From assembly GCA_019550975.1 (NCBI GenBank), contig SDWH01000008.1:90237-154236 (forward strand): 64,000 bases of DNA, given 5' to 3'. A program made the position numbers and the translations under genes. The notes beneath the pieces are model-generated. The model was given only the letters and a program-made list of their open reading frames with translations, did not search any database and was not told the DNA's origin. Origin of the DNA: Bacteroidales bacterium SW299 (GTDB lineage Bacteria; Bacteroidota; Bacteroidia; Bacteroidales; Bacteroidaceae). This document shows, piece after piece, positions 54,526 through 63,954 of the stretch (within the stretch, counting starts at the first letter, position 1; each line of letters starts with the position of its first letter).

Positions 54526-55179
54526 ATGGCAGAAATACAAGATAATGGAGGGAGCAAGAAAGGAAAAGGTTCTAAGCAGAAGAAAATGGCTGTCCGCGTG
54601 GACTTTACGCCGATGGTGGACATGAACATGCTTCTGATTACTTTCTTCATGTTGTGTACCTCTTTGAGCAAGCCTCAAACAATGGAAATCAGTATGCCTT
54701 CCAATGATAAGGACATCACCGAAGAACAGCAGAATAAGGTGAAGGCTTCACAGGCTCTTACGCTGCTGCTTGATGCGGACAACAAACTTTATTATTACGA
54801 AGGCGAGCCGAACTATAAGGATTACACTTCTCTGAAAGAAACGACTTATACTGCTGACGGACTGCGTGCAATCTTGCTGCGCAAGAACTATGACGCTGTA
54901 AAGAAAGTGGAAGAGTTGAAGCAGAAGAAGGCTAATCTGGAAATTACGGAAGAGCAGTATAAGGAACAGGTTGCCGATGTGAAAGCCGGCAAGAATACGC
55001 CGACTGTCATCATTAAGGCTACCGACAAGTCTACTTACAGAAACCTGATTGATGCACTTGACGAAATGCAAATATGCAGTATCGGTAAGTATGTGATTGT
55101 AGACATTACAGAAGGTGACCAGTTCTTGATCGACAACTATACTTCTAAGGGACAGCTGAGTGCAAACGCTGTAAGTTGA
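54526..55179 (+). CDS. exbD: ExbD biopolymer transport protein 2
   Basis: A 217-residue second ExbD. The key aspartate is Asp32 in FTPMVDMNMLLITFFML. A highly charged insert (VKKVEELKQKKANLEITEEQ, about 125-145) is absent from shorter family members. It starts 15 bases after the first exbD. Two ExbD subunits of different sequence suggest a hetero-oligomeric motor. Confidence 0.93.
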   Translation: MAEIQDNGGSKKGKGSKQKKMAVRVDFTPMVDMNMLLITFFMLCTSLSKPQTMEISMPSNDKDITEEQQNKVKASQALTLLLDADNKLYYYEGEPNYKDYTSLKETTYTADGLRAILLRKNYDAVKKVEELKQKKANLEITEEQYKEQVADVKAGKNTPTVIIKATDKSTYRNLIDALDEMQICSIGKYVIVDITEGDQFLIDNYTSKGQLSANAVS

Positions 55180-55207
55180 AATGTGTAACACCTAATAAAG
55201 AACAGAT

Positions 55208-56023
55208 ATGTCAAAAATAGATTTAACTTCTTTGGAATGGTGTGAACTCATTTTCAAAGATAAGAACAAAGCTTATGGAGCGTACAAGATGCGCCGCGAT
55301 TTGGGCCGCCGTCAGTTGGCTGCCGTTATTATCGTGCTTGTTGTGGCACTTGTGGGCTTTTATCTTCCGCGCCTGATCCGGATGGCTATTCCGGAACAGA
55401 AGGAAGTGAATGTTGAAGTAACTCAGCTCTCTCAGTTGGAAGAACCTGAGGTAAAACAGGAAGAGCTGGTAAAGCCTGTTGAGCAGATTGCTCCTCCTCC
55501 TGCTTTGAAGAGTACCATCAAGTTTACTGCTCCTGTCATCAAGAAGGATGAGGAAGTAAATGAAGATGATGAGCTGAAAAGTCAGGATGAATTGACTGAG
55601 TCTAAGGTTCAGATCTCTATCGCCGATGTGAAAGGTAACGATGAATTGAACGGTAAGGATATTGCCGACTTGCAGGAAGTCATTACTCAGGCACCGGTTG
55701 AAGAAGAAAAGCCGTATACGATGGTAGAACAGATGCCCCAGTATCCTGGTGGTCCTGCCGAACTGTTGAAGTATATCGCAAAGAACTTGCGCTATCCGAC
55801 AATCGCTCAGGAAAACGGTATTCAGGGACGTGTAATCTTGCGCTTCGTCGTATCAGCTACAGGTGAAGTTAAAGACATCACCGTGCTCCGTTCACTCGAC
55901 CCGTATTGCGACAAGGAAGCTATCCGCGTGGTAAGCACATTGCCGAAGTGGATTCCTGGAAAGCAGAACGGACGTAACGTGCCGGTTTACTATACTTTGC
56001 CGATTCAGTTTAAATTGCAATAA
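55208..56023 (+). CDS. tonB: TonB energy transducer
   Basis: A 271-residue TonB protein: short cytoplasmic part with KAYGAYKMRRDLGRRQ, membrane helix (about 37-56), acidic and proline-containing periplasmic linker (60-165), and C-terminal TonB domain (about 180-271; PQYPGGPAELLKYIAKNLRY, IQGRVILRFVV). It transmits energy from ExbBD to SusCD-type and other TonB-dependent receptors. It starts 28 bases after the second exbD. Confidence 0.95.
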   Translation: MSKIDLTSLEWCELIFKDKNKAYGAYKMRRDLGRRQLAAVIIVLVVALVGFYLPRLIRMAIPEQKEVNVEVTQLSQLEEPEVKQEELVKPVEQIAPPPALKSTIKFTAPVIKKDEEVNEDDELKSQDELTESKVQISIADVKGNDELNGKDIADLQEVITQAPVEEEKPYTMVEQMPQYPGGPAELLKYIAKNLRYPTIAQENGIQGRVILRFVVSATGEVKDITVLRSLDPYCDKEAIRVVSTLPKWIPGKQNGRNVPVYYTLPIQFKLQ

Positions 56024-56044
56024 TTTATCATTCAGTTTGCGTGT

Positions 56045-56983
56045 ATGAAAAGAGTGTTCTTTTTGTGTTGTGCTCTTTCTCTGCTGCTCGCTTCTTGCGG
56101 AGGACAGAAAAAGACAGACGGAGAAACAATGTATTCGGGAGATATCAAGATAGCTGTCGATGAATCGTTCAAGCCTATCATGGAAGAGGAACTTCAGGTT
56201 TATCGGGCGTTGACCCCCGAAGCTAATGTTACTCCAATCTATTGCAGCGAAGTTGAAGCCATCAATCTGTTGCTTAAAGACAGTGTGCGGCTTGTTATCG
56301 CCAACCGTAGATTGACAGAAAACGAACTCGCTTCTTTTCATGCACGCAAATTTTTTCCGGAGTCAATCCGTATGGCCGTCAGCGGTATTGCTTTGATAAC
56401 AAATCCGGCAAATACGGACTCCTTGCTTACAGTGGGACAATTCCGTAATATCCTGACGGGGAAAATTACTGAGTGGAAAGAACTGTATCCCCAGTCTAAG
56501 TTGGGGAAGCTGCAAGTCGTATTTGACAATCCAAACTCCGGACTTATCCATTATGCTATCGATTCTATCTGCGAGGGTCAGAAACTGGCTTCTACGCTGA
56601 CTGCTTTGAAATCCAATGAGGAGGTGATAGACTATGTGTCGAAAACACCGGGTGCGATGGGAGTTATCGGTGCCAATTGGATCGGGAATGTCAGCGATTC
56701 AACTCGACTTTCTTTCAACGAATCTGTAAGAGTTATGGCTGTAAGTTATTCTGGACATGCTACGGTGGCGAACAGCTTCAAGCCTTATCAGGCTTATTTG
56801 GCTTTGAGGCAATATCCGCTGACGCATGATGTCTTTATTCTGGTAAATGACCCGAGAAATGGTTTGCCTACCGGATTGATGACTTTTCTGACTAAGGACA
56901 GAGGCCAGCGTATCATTCTGAAATCGGGGCTTGTTCCGGCAACCCAACCGGTCCGTTTGGTAAATGTTAAAGATGAATTTTAA
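56045..56983 (+). CDS. PstS-like substrate-binding lipoprotein
   Basis: A 312-residue lipoprotein (lipobox LLASCG, Cys19) with the PstS-family periplasmic binding fold: GDIKIAVDESFKPIMEEELQ, ALITNPANTDSLLTVGQFRN, ILTGKITEWKEL and PGAMGVIGANWIG. The phosphate-binding TGSS-type loop of true PstS is not obvious, so the ligand may not be phosphate. No ABC permease or ATPase is near. It starts 21 bases after tonB, and coexpression with the TonB motor is its only functional clue. Confidence 0.88.
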   Translation: MKRVFFLCCALSLLLASCGGQKKTDGETMYSGDIKIAVDESFKPIMEEELQVYRALTPEANVTPIYCSEVEAINLLLKDSVRLVIANRRLTENELASFHARKFFPESIRMAVSGIALITNPANTDSLLTVGQFRNILTGKITEWKELYPQSKLGKLQVVFDNPNSGLIHYAIDSICEGQKLASTLTALKSNEEVIDYVSKTPGAMGVIGANWIGNVSDSTRLSFNESVRVMAVSYSGHATVANSFKPYQAYLALRQYPLTHDVFILVNDPRNGLPTGLMTFLTKDRGQRIILKSGLVPATQPVRLVNVKDEF

Positions 56984-56998
56984 TTAATTACGTAGAAT

Positions 56999-58486
56999 AT
57001 GATTATGAAAAATAAAGTTTTTGGAGTGCTTTGCTGCAGTTTCCTGTTCTCTGTTTCCATGTATGCGCAGGAACCGCTTTCTCCTGAATTGTCAAAACAA
57101 GTTGAGCAGATTGCTGCAACCATCAAGAATAATCCTGATGCGGCTGCTGAAAGCTTTGATGAATTGGCAAAAGGAAAAAACAAGAAAAATATTTCATTGC
57201 TCGTTGCAATCGGAAATGCTTATTTGAAGGAAGGAAAAAATGCCGAGGCTAAAGAGTATGCCGATCGTGCAATGAAAGTAGACTCAAAGTCTGCTACTAC
57301 TTGCATGTTTGCAGGTGATGTTGCCTTGGCTGAAAAGAATGTAGGAACAGCTTGCGGTTATTATGAGCAGGCAATCCTGTTTGATGCTGACTGTTTTGAA
57401 GCTTATTACAAATATGCGCGTGCATATATAGGCGTTAATCCGCAGTTGTCGGTGGACAAATTGCTGGAGCTGAAAGCTAAGCATCCTGAAGAAATTAACG
57501 TAGATCGCGAACTGGCTGTCGCATACTACCAGATGGGGAATTACAGCCAGGCTAAGCAGGCTTACGATGAGTTCATGCAGAAGGGACAACCCGAAAAGTC
57601 TGACTATGGACGCTATGCCATGCTGCTTTATTTGAACAAGAATTACGATCAGTCGCTTGACATGGCCAACAAGGGTATAGAAGTTGACCCGAACAGCCAT
57701 TTGCTGAAGCGTCTTAGAATGTATAATTTGAGTGAACTTAAATCGTATGATGAAGGATTGGCCGCAGCCGACAAATTCTTTGAGGATCCGAACAATCCTG
57801 ACTACGTATATCTCGACTTCTTGTATCGTGCCCGCCTGTATGTGGCTCATGGCGACAATGACCTTGCTATGGCTGAATTTGACAAGGCCATGAAGGCAGA
57901 CAAGGATAAAGAACATCCGGAAATAGCAAAAGAAGCTTCTGAAGCAAATGAAAAGGTACAGAATTATCCTGAAGCTATCCGTTGGTTCATGGTTTATCTG
58001 GACGGATTGAAAGGAAAAGAAGAAGTTACGGATTTGTTCTTGCTGGGACGTTTGAACTATATGGCTGCCGGTTCTATGGTTGCATCGGTTGATTCTTCAA
58101 AGACTGATCAGGTAATTGCTGCTGTAGATACGATCCAGAAGAAGGCTTATCTGTTTGAGGCGGATACGATATTTGCTCAGGTGTCCGAGCGTGTTCCCGA
58201 CAATTACCTGGGTTACTTCTGGCGTGCACGTACCAATGCGATGCTTGACCCGGAAACGACTCAAGGACTGGCCAAGCCGTACTACGAAAAGGCTCTGTCT
58301 ATTCTGGAAGCAAATCCGAATGCTTCAAAATCTTTGCTGATTGAATGTCAGAGCTACTTGGCTTACTATTATATTCAGATAAAGGATTTTGAACAGTCGA
58401 AGATTTACTGGAACAAGAACTTGGCTATTGATCCGGAAAATGCTACGGCAAAACAAGCTCTTGACTGGATTAAAACCTTGCAATAA
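56999..58486 (+). CDS. Periplasmic TPR protein of the tonB cluster
   Basis: A 495-residue exported protein with a signal peptide (about 1-24, ending MYAQ-E) and TPR units over most of its length (LLVAIGNAYLKEGKNAEAKE, ACGYYEQAILFDADCFEAYY and others). A methionine two codons later (57005) is an equally good start. It lies 15 bases after the PstS-like gene and ends the cluster before a terminator. It probably scaffolds proteins in the periplasm. Confidence 0.88.
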   Translation: MIMKNKVFGVLCCSFLFSVSMYAQEPLSPELSKQVEQIAATIKNNPDAAAESFDELAKGKNKKNISLLVAIGNAYLKEGKNAEAKEYADRAMKVDSKSATTCMFAGDVALAEKNVGTACGYYEQAILFDADCFEAYYKYARAYIGVNPQLSVDKLLELKAKHPEEINVDRELAVAYYQMGNYSQAKQAYDEFMQKGQPEKSDYGRYAMLLYLNKNYDQSLDMANKGIEVDPNSHLLKRLRMYNLSELKSYDEGLAAADKFFEDPNNPDYVYLDFLYRARLYVAHGDNDLAMAEFDKAMKADKDKEHPEIAKEASEANEKVQNYPEAIRWFMVYLDGLKGKEEVTDLFLLGRLNYMAAGSMVASVDSSKTDQVIAAVDTIQKKAYLFEADTIFAQVSERVPDNYLGYFWRARTNAMLDPETTQGLAKPYYEKALSILEANPNASKSLLIECQSYLAYYYIQIKDFEQSKIYWNKNLAIDPENATAKQALDWIKTLQ

Positions 58487-58550
58487 GAAATTTTATTTTT
58501 CTATTTCATATTCATAATTTTAACACGGCAAAAGCTGTTATTTGAAAAAT

Positions 58551-58589
58551 GAGGGCGATGAAAAATGAGTTTTTCTCGTCCTCTTTTTT
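58551..58589 (+). terminator. Terminator after the tonB cluster
   Basis: GAGGGCGATGAAAAA pairs with TTTTTCTCGTCCTC around a TGAG loop, followed by a T-run. It lies 65 bases after the TPR stop. Confidence 0.7.
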
Positions 58590-58607
58590 CTAAACCGTTT
58601 ATTTCTC

Positions 58608-59243
58608 ATGGATGTAATTATAGATTTTATTCTGCATATAGACCAGCATATGATTGCTGTTGTTCAAGACTATCATCTTTGGACGTATGCGATACTTTTT
58701 CTGATAATCTTTTGTGAAACTGGTTTGGTTGTCACCCCGTTTCTTCCCGGTGATTCTTTGCTCTTTGTCTGTGGTGCAATCTGTGCCCAGCCCGATATGC
58801 CTCTTGATGTCCATATATTGACTCTCATCGTTTTTGCCGCTGCATTCTTAGGCGATTCATGCAACTATATGATCGGTCACTATTTTGGTCAGAAGCTGTT
58901 CAGCAATCCTAAATCAAAGATTTTCAAGAAGAGCCATCTAGACAAGACTCATGAGTTTTTTAAGAAGTATGGAGGGAAAACCATTATATTGGCCCGCTTC
59001 GTGCCTATTGTCCGTACTTTTGCTCCTTTTGTTGCAGGCATGGGGAAAATGCACTACTATTATTTCATGATCTATAATGTGGTTGGTGCTTTGGCTTGGG
59101 TATGTCTTTTTACGTATGCAGGCTATTTCTTCGGTGATCTGCCTTTTGTTCAGAAAAATCTTAAGCTGTTGCTTGTAGCAATCATCTTCATCTCTTTGCT
59201 TCCGGCTATTTTTGAAGTGGTGCGGGCTAAGCTCAAGAAGTGA
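58608..59243 (+). CDS. DedA family membrane protein
   Basis: A 211-residue membrane protein with the VTT/SNARE-associated domain. DedA motifs are [19 protein letters not shown] and the conserved [18 protein letters not shown] block. DedA proteins are known as lipid flippases (for example of undecaprenyl phosphate) or factors in membrane homeostasis. It is monocistronic here, following the terminator of the tonB cluster. Confidence 0.93.
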   Translation: MDVIIDFILHIDQHMIAVVQDYHLWTYAILFLIIFCETGLVVTPFLPGDSLLFVCGAICAQPDMPLDVHILTLIVFAAAFLGDSCNYMIGHYFGQKLFSNPKSKIFKKSHLDKTHEFFKKYGGKTIILARFVPIVRTFAPFVAGMGKMHYYYFMIYNVVGALAWVCLFTYAGYFFGDLPFVQKNLKLLLVAIIFISLLPAIFEVVRAKLKK

Positions 59244-59361
59244 TATCGGCGGTTAAAGCCATATGCGGCGGTATGCCGGGACAGGAATCGCTCTTTTGTA
59301 TGGAGCGCGATGATTCTTGTTTCCTTTTCCGGCAACCGTCGTTTTTTTTTGTTTGCTTCGC

Positions 59362-59393
59362 TTGTCCTTTTCGCGAAAAAACTTGTAACTTTG
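59362..59393 (+). promoter_or_regulatory. Promoter of the xanthine salvage operon
   Basis: TTG at 59362-59364, 21-bp spacer and TAACTTTG at 59386-59393. The xpt ATG follows 37 bases later. I looked for a purine riboswitch core in 59244-59430 and see none. Confidence 0.55.
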
Positions 59394-59430
59394 CCCCTTT
59401 CTTAAATTATATTTTTTCTCGGTTTGAGAT

Positions 59431-60000
59431 ATGAAAGCATTGAAAGAACGAATTTTGCGGGACGGGAAGTGTTTTGAAGGCGGTATCCTTAAGGTTGATA
59501 ACTTTATAAATCATCAGATGGATCCGATACTGATGAAATCGATGGCAGTTGAGTTTGTACGTCGTTTTGCTGGTGCCGATTTCAATAAAGTGATGACGAT
59601 TGAAGCAAGCGGCATTGCGCCTGCTATCATGGTGGGATATCTTTTGGAGCTTCCTGTAGTCTTCGCAAAGAAGAAGAAGCCGAGCACGATGGAAAATATG
59701 CTGACGACCAGTGTCTATTCTTTCACGAAGGGTACAACGTATACAGTATGTGTCAGCAAAGACTATCTTTGTCCCGGTGACAAGGTTTTGTTTATCGATG
59801 ACTTTCTGGCTAACGGAAATGCGGCTAAAGGAGTTATCGATCTTGTGCGTCAGGCGGGAGCAGAACTTGTTGGCATGGGCTTTCTTATTGAGAAGGCTTT
59901 CCAGCACGGAGGCGACAGCTTGCGTGAGCAAGGTGTTCATGTGGAGTCGCTGGCCGTGATCGAAAGTCTGGACAATTGTCAAATCAGTTTGAGAGATTGA
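59431..60000 (+). CDS. xpt: Xanthine phosphoribosyltransferase
   Basis: A 189-residue type I phosphoribosyltransferase making XMP from xanthine and PRPP. The PRPP loop is [16 protein letters not shown] (about 129-144), and the N-terminal half resembles B. subtilis Xpt ([17 protein letters not shown]). It is directly followed by a purine permease gene 4 bases downstream, forming a purine salvage operon. Confidence 0.95.
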   Translation: MKALKERILRDGKCFEGGILKVDNFINHQMDPILMKSMAVEFVRRFAGADFNKVMTIEASGIAPAIMVGYLLELPVVFAKKKKPSTMENMLTTSVYSFTKGTTYTVCVSKDYLCPGDKVLFIDDFLANGNAAKGVIDLVRQAGAELVGMGFLIEKAFQHGGDSLREQGVHVESLAVIESLDNCQISLRD

Positions 60001-60004
60001 TTTT

Positions 60005-61336
60005 ATGGAAAAAGAGCAGTCGGGTGTGCAGCGTGCGGGACTGATTTATGGGTTAAACGACCGCCCGCCTTTGAAGGATACGCTTTTTGCAGCTTTCCAG
60101 CATTTGCTGGCTATATTTGTGGCAATCATCACACCGCCGCTGATCATTGCCGGTGCTCTGAAACTCGATTTGGAAACGACCGGATTTCTCGTTTCGATGG
60201 CATTATTTGCCTCAGGAGTTTCCACGTTCATCCAGTGCCGTCGTCTGGGGCCGATTGGCTGCGGGCTTTTATGCATTCAAGGGACTAGCTTCTCTTTCAT
60301 CGGACCGATTATATCGGCGGGATTGACCGGAGGGTTGAGTGCCGTTTTCGGTGCCTGCATAGCTGCTTCAACTGTAGAGATGCTTATCAGCCGTGTCTTG
60401 CGCTATACGCGTAGAGTCATTACTCCTCTGGTGTCAGGCATAGTTGTCACTTTGATTGGGATGAGCCTGATTCGGGTGGGGATTACGGCATGCGGGGGAG
60501 GTGCTGCGGCTCAGGCAGACGGCAGTTTCGGCTCTTTCCGTCATGTAGGGCTGGCTGCGCTGGTGCTGGTGCTCATCATCTTTTTCAACAGAAGTTCCAA
60601 CCGTTACCTCCGCATGAGTTCAATCGTTATCGGTCTGGTTGTGGGATATGTGCTTGCATGGGTTTTGGGAATGGTGGATTTTTCTTCTGTCCAGAGTTAC
60701 GGAGGTTTCAATGTCCCGATGCCTTTCCGCTATGGCATTTCGTTTGACCTTTCTGCTGTCATTGGGCTGGGGCTGGTTTATTTGATTACGGCGATTGAAG
60801 CATACGGTGATATAACCGCCAATTCGCTTATTTCCGGAGAGCCTGTCGAAGGAGAAACGTTTGTCAAGCGTGCGTCCGGCGGCATTCTTGCCGACGGCTT
60901 CAATTCGATGCTGGCAGGCATGTTCAATTCTTTTCCGAATTCGATTTTTGCGCAAAACAACGGCATGATTCAGCTGACCGGCGTTGCAAGCCGCTATGTC
61001 GGATACTTTATTGCCGGCTTTCTCATTCTGCTGGGATTGTTTCCGGCTGTCGGGCTGGTTTTCTCTTTAATGCCGGAACCTGTGTTGGGAGGAGCTACGC
61101 TGCTGATGTTCGGAACTGTGGCTGCGGCCGGAATCCGCATTATTTCTTCACAGAAGATCGACCGTAAAGCCACTTTGGTCATGGCTTTGAGCTTTGCATT
61201 CGGATTGAGCGTGGAGCTTGTTCCGGAAATCTTGGGACAATTGCCCGAAACGGTGCGTAACATCTTTTCATCAGGCATTACGACGGGCGGACTTACAGCC
61301 ATTCTTGCGAATCTGCTGATTCGTATCGACGAATGA
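60005..61336 (+). CDS. Xanthine/uracil permease (NCS2 family)
   Basis: A 443-residue nucleobase:cation symporter-2 transporter with about 14 membrane segments. The NAT signature region is QNNGMIQLTGVASRYVGYF, and the QGTSFSFIGPI segment marks the first half of the substrate site. Pairing with xpt suggests xanthine or guanine-type purine uptake. It is convergent with the GNAT gene 18 bases away. Confidence 0.92.
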   Translation: MEKEQSGVQRAGLIYGLNDRPPLKDTLFAAFQHLLAIFVAIITPPLIIAGALKLDLETTGFLVSMALFASGVSTFIQCRRLGPIGCGLLCIQGTSFSFIGPIISAGLTGGLSAVFGACIAASTVEMLISRVLRYTRRVITPLVSGIVVTLIGMSLIRVGITACGGGAAAQADGSFGSFRHVGLAALVLVLIIFFNRSSNRYLRMSSIVIGLVVGYVLAWVLGMVDFSSVQSYGGFNVPMPFRYGISFDLSAVIGLGLVYLITAIEAYGDITANSLISGEPVEGETFVKRASGGILADGFNSMLAGMFNSFPNSIFAQNNGMIQLTGVASRYVGYFIAGFLILLGLFPAVGLVFSLMPEPVLGGATLLMFGTVAAAGIRIISSQKIDRKATLVMALSFAFGLSVELVPEILGQLPETVRNIFSSGITTGGLTAILANLLIRIDE

Positions 61337-61354
61337 CCGGCTTTTGCTTTGGAC

Positions 61355-61843
61355 TCAGAGCGTCAGTTCATAGTCAACAACTCCAAGCCAGCGTCCGAAT
61401 TTGCATCCTACTTCGTGGAAGTGCGACGCCTGTTTGAATCCCAGCTTTTCGTGCAGGGCGATGCTTTCACCGTTACCTTCTGTGATGCAGGCAATCAACG
61501 TGTGGTATCCTTGCTTGGCGCAAGCTTCTATCAGTGCTTTCATGAGGGCGCTTCCGATGCCCTGGCGTTTGAATGAAGGGTGCAGATAGACGGTAGTTTC
61601 TGCCGTGTGGCTGTATGCGGCTTTTTCTTTCCATCCATGGACATAGCAGTATCCGATTATCCGATTTTCTTGTTCATACACCAGATAAGGGTAGTGCGCG
61701 GCAATCTTGCGGATCCGTTCACGCATGTCTGTGTCGCTTACCGGATCCAGCTCGAAGGTTACGGTTGTTTCGTTCACATATCCGTTGTAGATGGCTGCTA
61801 TCTGGGCAGCATCCTGAAGTCTGACTTGCCGTATCATAGTCAT
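61355..61843 (-). CDS. GNAT acetyltransferase, phosphinothricin N-acetyltransferase-like
   Basis: A 162-residue GNAT protein. It has MIRQVRLQDAAQIAAIYNGY (typical of the Pat/YwnH group), the acetyl-CoA loop HPSFKRQGIGSALM and the final GFKQASHFHEVGCKFGRWLG. Relatives acetylate methionine sulfone, sulfoximine or phosphinothricin. Its start overlaps the menA stop by four bases (ATGA), so it is translated with menA. The open frame extends 208 codons upstream antisense to nothing real and inside menA in another frame; the start at 61843 is chosen. Confidence 0.9.
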   Translation of the reverse strand: MTMIRQVRLQDAAQIAAIYNGYVNETTVTFELDPVSDTDMRERIRKIAAHYPYLVYEQENRIIGYCYVHGWKEKAAYSHTAETTVYLHPSFKRQGIGSALMKALIEACAKQGYHTLIACITEGNGESIALHEKLGFKQASHFHEVGCKFGRWLGVVDYELTL

Positions 61844-62730
61844 AAGATTAATCCCAATGCCAGAAGGAGGCCGAAGATGAACATGTTTCTGGATGTTTCT
61901 CCCAAAATGCGGTTCAGCTCTTTTCCGTGATTGATTTTCGCCATCTTTACAGTGGTCAGGATATGTAGCAGCAGGTATATTTGCGGCAGAACGACGGCAA
62001 ACAGCTTTCCGAGCAGAATGAAATAGAAGCAGCACCAGCACGCAAGCAGGCCCAAAAGAAAGTACAGAATCAGTCCCGCACGTGCGCCGAAGCGTACTAC
62101 AAGCGTCCGTTTCCCGCTGACAGCGTCCTGTTTCCGGTCGCGGAAGTTGTTCACCATCAGCAGCGTGTCGATAACCAGTCCGCAGGCCAGTGAAGCCATT
62201 GTCACGCTCATGTTCCAGTTGTGTGCCATTACATAGTATGTGCATCCTACGGGGACGAAGCCGAAAAACACCAAGACTAAAACATCGCCCCATCCATGAT
62301 AGGCGAGCGGATAGGGTCCGGTGGTGTAGAGGAATGCAAACAGGAGGCAGGCGATGCCTACAGGAATCATTTCCCATCCTCCGAAATACAAGAGGCATAA
62401 GCCCGTGATTGCAGCCAGTCCGGTTGTAACAGCGATTCCCACTTTCATGGCCTTTATCGTAATCCATCCTTGCGCACAGGCACGCTCCGGTCCCAAACGG
62501 TCTTCACGGTCGCTCCCTTTCAAAAAATCGAACAAGTCATTGATAAGGTTTGAATCTATCTGCATCAGGAAGGCGAACAGAAGGCAAAGCGTTGCCGGAA
62601 GAATTTGGAAATGTCCGTATATGTATGCCAATGCACATCCTGCCATGACGGGGATGGTTGCAGCCGTCAGCGTTTTGGGACGTGCGGCCAGCACCCATGC
62701 CTTAAAAGAATTTGTCTGAACTGTTTCCAT
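61840..62730 (-). CDS. menA: 1,4-dihydroxy-2-naphthoate polyprenyltransferase
   Basis: A 296-residue UbiA-family membrane prenyltransferase that attaches the isoprenoid tail in menaquinone synthesis. The prenyl-diphosphate Mg2+ motif is NLINDLFDFLKGSDREDR (residues 62-79), and the second acidic motif is NNFRDRKQDAVSGKRTL. It has eight or nine membrane segments. Menaquinone serves fumarate respiration in Bacteroides. No other men genes are in view. Confidence 0.92.
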   Translation of the reverse strand: METVQTNSFKAWVLAARPKTLTAATIPVMAGCALAYIYGHFQILPATLCLLFAFLMQIDSNLINDLFDFLKGSDREDRLGPERACAQGWITIKAMKVGIAVTTGLAAITGLCLLYFGGWEMIPVGIACLLFAFLYTTGPYPLAYHGWGDVLVLVFFGFVPVGCTYYVMAHNWNMSVTMASLACGLVIDTLLMVNNFRDRKQDAVSGKRTLVVRFGARAGLILYFLLGLLACWCCFYFILLGKLFAVVLPQIYLLLHILTTVKMAKINHGKELNRILGETSRNMFIFGLLLALGLIL

Positions 62731-62922
62731 TCGTATGCTTTTATTGTTGAAGCAAAGTTAGCTAAATTTTGTCAATTGCGGACATATTCAAAATAATTGG
62801 ACTACCTTAGTCCTGTATTTTAACAAATTGCGTATGGTTGCTGTTTGCCGCTCAAGAGGCGGGAAGAAAAGGCTCGGGCCAGGAGAAAAGACGACTGATT
62901 TTTTGCAGGAATCTGCATCCCC

Positions 62923-62997
62923 AGCCTAGAGATATAAATCTTCAGTCTGAAGATACAGATTTTTAGCTTAAAGATACACATCTCTAAGCTGAAGATA
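62923..62997. repeat. 21-bp periodic palindromic repeat, site 3
   Basis: Four units with the anchor AGATA at 62930, 62951, 62972 and 62993, exactly 21 bases apart. Each unit is partly palindromic (for example CTTCAGTCTGAAG). The best unit contains TCTTCA-N7-GATAC, as at 8.2 kb. The surrounding gap 62731-63114 between divergent menA and the phosphoesterase gene shows no gene. Confidence 0.7.
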
Positions 62998-63114
62998 AAC
63001 TTTATGAAAGGCTCTGCCGGATTTTCCAGGAGGGCATATTTTTTTTAGCGAGGTGGCACTGCTCTTCCGGGAGCGTGGCCGGAGTTTGGCAGGCATTCGG
63101 CTGATAACGGACAA

Positions 63115-63954
63115 ATGATGATGAAACGATTGTTTAAGAATTTCTTTTTCCTGCTTTTGGTGGCTGCCTGCCTTTCTTCGTGCGCCACGGCCTCCCTTTC
63201 GAAATATAAAGGTGTGGGACGTATCCAGCGGTATGACTTTTATAGCGAGCAACTGCCCGATTCGTTCGACGGATTCCGGATGGCTTTTGCAACGGATTTT
63301 CATTACGAAAGCCGTTTTACTTCCGGGCGGCTGGGTGGAGCTATCCGTGCATTGCAGGCAACTGATGCCGATGTCTTGCTGCTGGGAGGGGATTATCGCG
63401 GAAGAAACGGCGGCAATATGGAAGAACTGTTTTCAGCGCTGGCACGTGTGCATACCCGTTACGGGACGTATGCCGTAATGGGCAATCATGAAAGGGGAGA
63501 GTCGGATACGCTGGTACGCAGGGCGATGGCACATGCCGGGGTGTGTCTGCTGGAGCATAAAGTGGATACTTTGTGGAAGGGGAAGGAATTTATTCTGCTT
63601 TGCGGCATCCGCAATCCGTTTGATTTGGGGCGGAACGGGGTTTCTCCTACGTTGTCGCTCAAGCCAGAGGACTTTGTCGTGATGCTGACCCACACACCCG
63701 ATTACGTAGAAGATACAGATGTTTCGAACACCGATTTAGCCTTGGCCGGGCATACGCATGGAGGTCAGATCAGTCTGTTCAAGCGATGGACGCCTGCCCA
63801 TTTTTCGAAATATGGCAACCGCTTTCTCACCGGGATGAAGCACAACAGTCGGGGCATCCCGATAATCATCAGCAACGGACTGGGGACATCACGCAAGGAT
63901 ATCCGTTTGTTCACTCCGAGTGAAGTGGTGCTGGTAGTGCTGCATAAGAAATGA
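63115..63954 (+). CDS. Metallophosphoesterase lipoprotein
   Basis: A 279-residue calcineurin-like phosphoesterase with a lipoprotein signal (LSSCA, Cys24 region). Metal motifs in order: ATDFHYE (residues 59-65), LLGGDYRGRNGG, VMGNHERG, LTHTPDY and LAGHTHGGQISLF. The first motif is DFH rather than the common DxH with Asp-Leu-His, a conservative change. Relatives remove UDP from UDP-diacylglucosamine or act on phospholipids; the substrate here is unknown. Methionines at 63115, 63118 and 63121 are all possible starts. Confidence 0.9.
   Translation: MMMKRLFKNFFFLLLVAACLSSCATASLSKYKGVGRIQRYDFYSEQLPDSFDGFRMAFATDFHYESRFTSGRLGGAIRALQATDADVLLLGGDYRGRNGGNMEELFSALARVHTRYGTYAVMGNHERGESDTLVRRAMAHAGVCLLEHKVDTLWKGKEFILLCGIRNPFDLGRNGVSPTLSLKPEDFVVMLTHTPDYVEDTDVSNTDLALAGHTHGGQISLFKRWTPAHFSKYGNRFLTGMKHNSRGIPIIISNGLGTSRKDIRLFTPSEVVLVVLHKK

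Noticed and set aside
59244..59430. Purine riboswitch before xpt
   Set aside because: The conserved purine-aptamer core sequence is not present; a standard promoter lies 37 bases before the gene.
61844..62467. Upstream extension of the GNAT frame
   Set aside because: It lies inside menA in a different frame; the GNAT domain starts at MIRQV and the ATGA overlap with menA explains its translation.
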